From: an uncultured Clostridia bacterium
Lineage (GTDB): Bacteria > Bacillota > Clostridia > Oscillospirales > Acutalibacteraceae
Reading direction: 5' to 3'
NCBI GenBank assembly: GCA_947171615.1
Contig: CAMVYG010000108.1
Coordinates: forward strand, 1-7,241
Length of the DNA: 7,241 nt
Positions 6,341-7,241 of this stretch are shown in pieces. The notes under the pieces were generated by a model. The model was not told the origin of the DNA. It ran no database searches and saw only the letters and a list, made by a program, of their open reading frames with translations. The position numbers were made by a program, and so were the translations under genes. How positions within the stretch are numbered: the stretch's first letter is position 1; each line of letters opens with the position of its first letter.

Positions 6341-7241
6341 ATGCTTTGGAAGATTATTTTAGCGGTTTTTCTTGTGATATTTGCCATGTGGCTGGGTGCG
6401 GCCTGGTATTTTTTCAGTCTGTTCATAAAGCGGGAAAAGGTCGAAAAGACAGAAGAACAGCAAAGCGCTTCGGGCACACAGTGGTATGAATTCCGAGAGG
6501 CGCTGGAAGAGGGGCAGAAAATTCTTTATGCGGATACATCGGAGCTTGTTGAAATTTTATCCTGCGAAGGCTTGAAACTCAAGGCTTTTCTTGTTCCGGC
6601 GGATACAGATTCTCCGAAGGGAACCTGTATCTTATTTCATGGATACCACTCTCTGGCGACGGTGGATTTTGCTCCGGAAATCAAATTTCTCCATGATCTT
6701 GGCTATCGTCTCTTGGTGCCTTATCAGCGCTCTCATGGGCTCAGCGAAGGGAAGTACGTTACGTTTGGGTCAAAAGAGCGGCTGGATTGTAAGTCCTGGG
6801 CGGAATATGCAGCCAGCACTTTCGGTGGGGATATCTTTCTCATGGGGATCTCCATGGGGTGCGTTACGGTGCTGCGGGCTTCTGAATTAGAGCTGCCCGA
6901 AACTGTACGGGGTATTGTGGGGGACTGCGGGTTTACCTCGTCATGGGAGTTTACGCCCCACGTGATGATAGATTATATTCATATCCCTGCATGGTTGACT
7001 TACCCAATCTATTTTTTAGTAGACATTTTTTCTCGCATTATAGCCGGATTTTCGGTGAAGGAGGATACCCGTAAAGCGCTTGCCCGTTCGAGTGTGCCGA
7101 TCCTGTTTATTCATGGGGAGGCAGACGATTTTGTTCCGGCTGACATGACATACAAAAATTTTGAAGCCTGCACCAGTGAAAAAGAGTTGATGATCGTTCC
7201 CAAAGCAGACCATGCCAAAAGCTATTGTACTGACCCTGCCG
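6341..7241 (+). CDS. Membrane-anchored alpha/beta hydrolase (runs off the window)
   Basis: The start ATG 6341 follows AAAGGGG at 6328-6334. Three hundred residues are visible, ending near the expected C-terminus. Residues 4-29 form one hydrophobic helix (IILAVFLVIFAMWLGAAWYF) followed by KRE, a likely membrane anchor with the enzyme domain on one face; orientation is not certain. Hydrolase motifs are in order. HGY (100-102) is the oxyanion region. QRSHGLSEGKYVTFG (129-143) is typical of YqkD/BAAT-like bacterial hydrolases. The nucleophile elbow GISMG has S171. GEADDFVP (259-266) supplies the likely acid D262, and DH (290-291) the likely catalytic His291. The triad is complete. Substrate is unknown; carboxylesters are typical, so deacylation of a sugar is possible but unproven. 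A convincing promoter between the terminator and this gene was not seen; TTGTTC-N17-TATTTT (6279-6307) is weak. Read-through is the alternative. Confidence 0.85.
   Translation, partial: MLWKIILAVFLVIFAMWLGAAWYFFSLFIKREKVEKTEEQQSASGTQWYEFREALEEGQKILYADTSELVEILSCEGLKLKAFLVPADTDSPKGTCILFHGYHSLATVDFAPEIKFLHDLGYRLLVPYQRSHGLSEGKYVTFGSKERLDCKSWAEYAASTFGGDIFLMGISMGCVTVLRASELELPETVRGIVGDCGFTSSWEFTPHVMIDYIHIPAWLTYPIYFLVDIFSRIIAGFSVKEDTRKALARSSVPILFIHGEADDFVPADMTYKNFEACTSEKELMIVPKADHAKSYCTDPA

Overview
The window looks like a carbohydrate-utilisation locus from a Gram-positive Clostridia-type bacterium, possibly an Oscillospiraceae or Lachnospiraceae gut species. The evidence is the roughly even base composition, strong AGGAGG-type ribosome binding sites, TTGACA/TATAAT-like promoters with 17-nt spacers, a lipoprotein-type sugar-binding protein, and the family mix (GH78, GH42/GH35-like, LacI). 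The genus assignment is inference; no marker gene is present.

Layout: positions 1-230 (minus) hold the N-terminus of a GH42/GH35-like beta-galactosidase-type enzyme with its own promoter, separated by a hairpin terminator (305-348) from the next gene. Positions 364-2538 (minus) encode a cytoplasmic GH78 alpha-L-rhamnosidase-like enzyme. It is preceded by a ~200-nt leader, a near-consensus promoter (2748-2776) and two operator-like sites. Positions 2857-3061 hold no convincing protein gene. They form one foldable unit closed by a long imperfect inverted repeat, and are a candidate structured RNA or small mobile repeat. A perfect hairpin terminator (3064-3096) follows, then a LacI-family regulator on the minus strand (3106-4140).

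The divergent 284-nt region 4141-4424 carries the regulator promoter, the promoter of the plus-strand gene and three operator-like AAACGTTT sites. Positions 4425-6227 (plus) encode a 600-aa lipoprotein sugar-binding subunit of an ABC importer. A strong terminator (6262-6298) follows, then a membrane-anchored alpha/beta hydrolase (6341 to beyond the window).

Inferred working model: the lipoprotein captures an oligosaccharide and an ABC permease encoded outside this window imports it. The cytoplasmic GH78 and the partial glycosidase then trim it. The LacI-type protein coordinates the locus through the same operator motif, found at its own promoter, the binding-protein promoter and the rhamnosidase promoter. 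No tRNA, rRNA, CRISPR array, insertion sequence or phage gene was seen.
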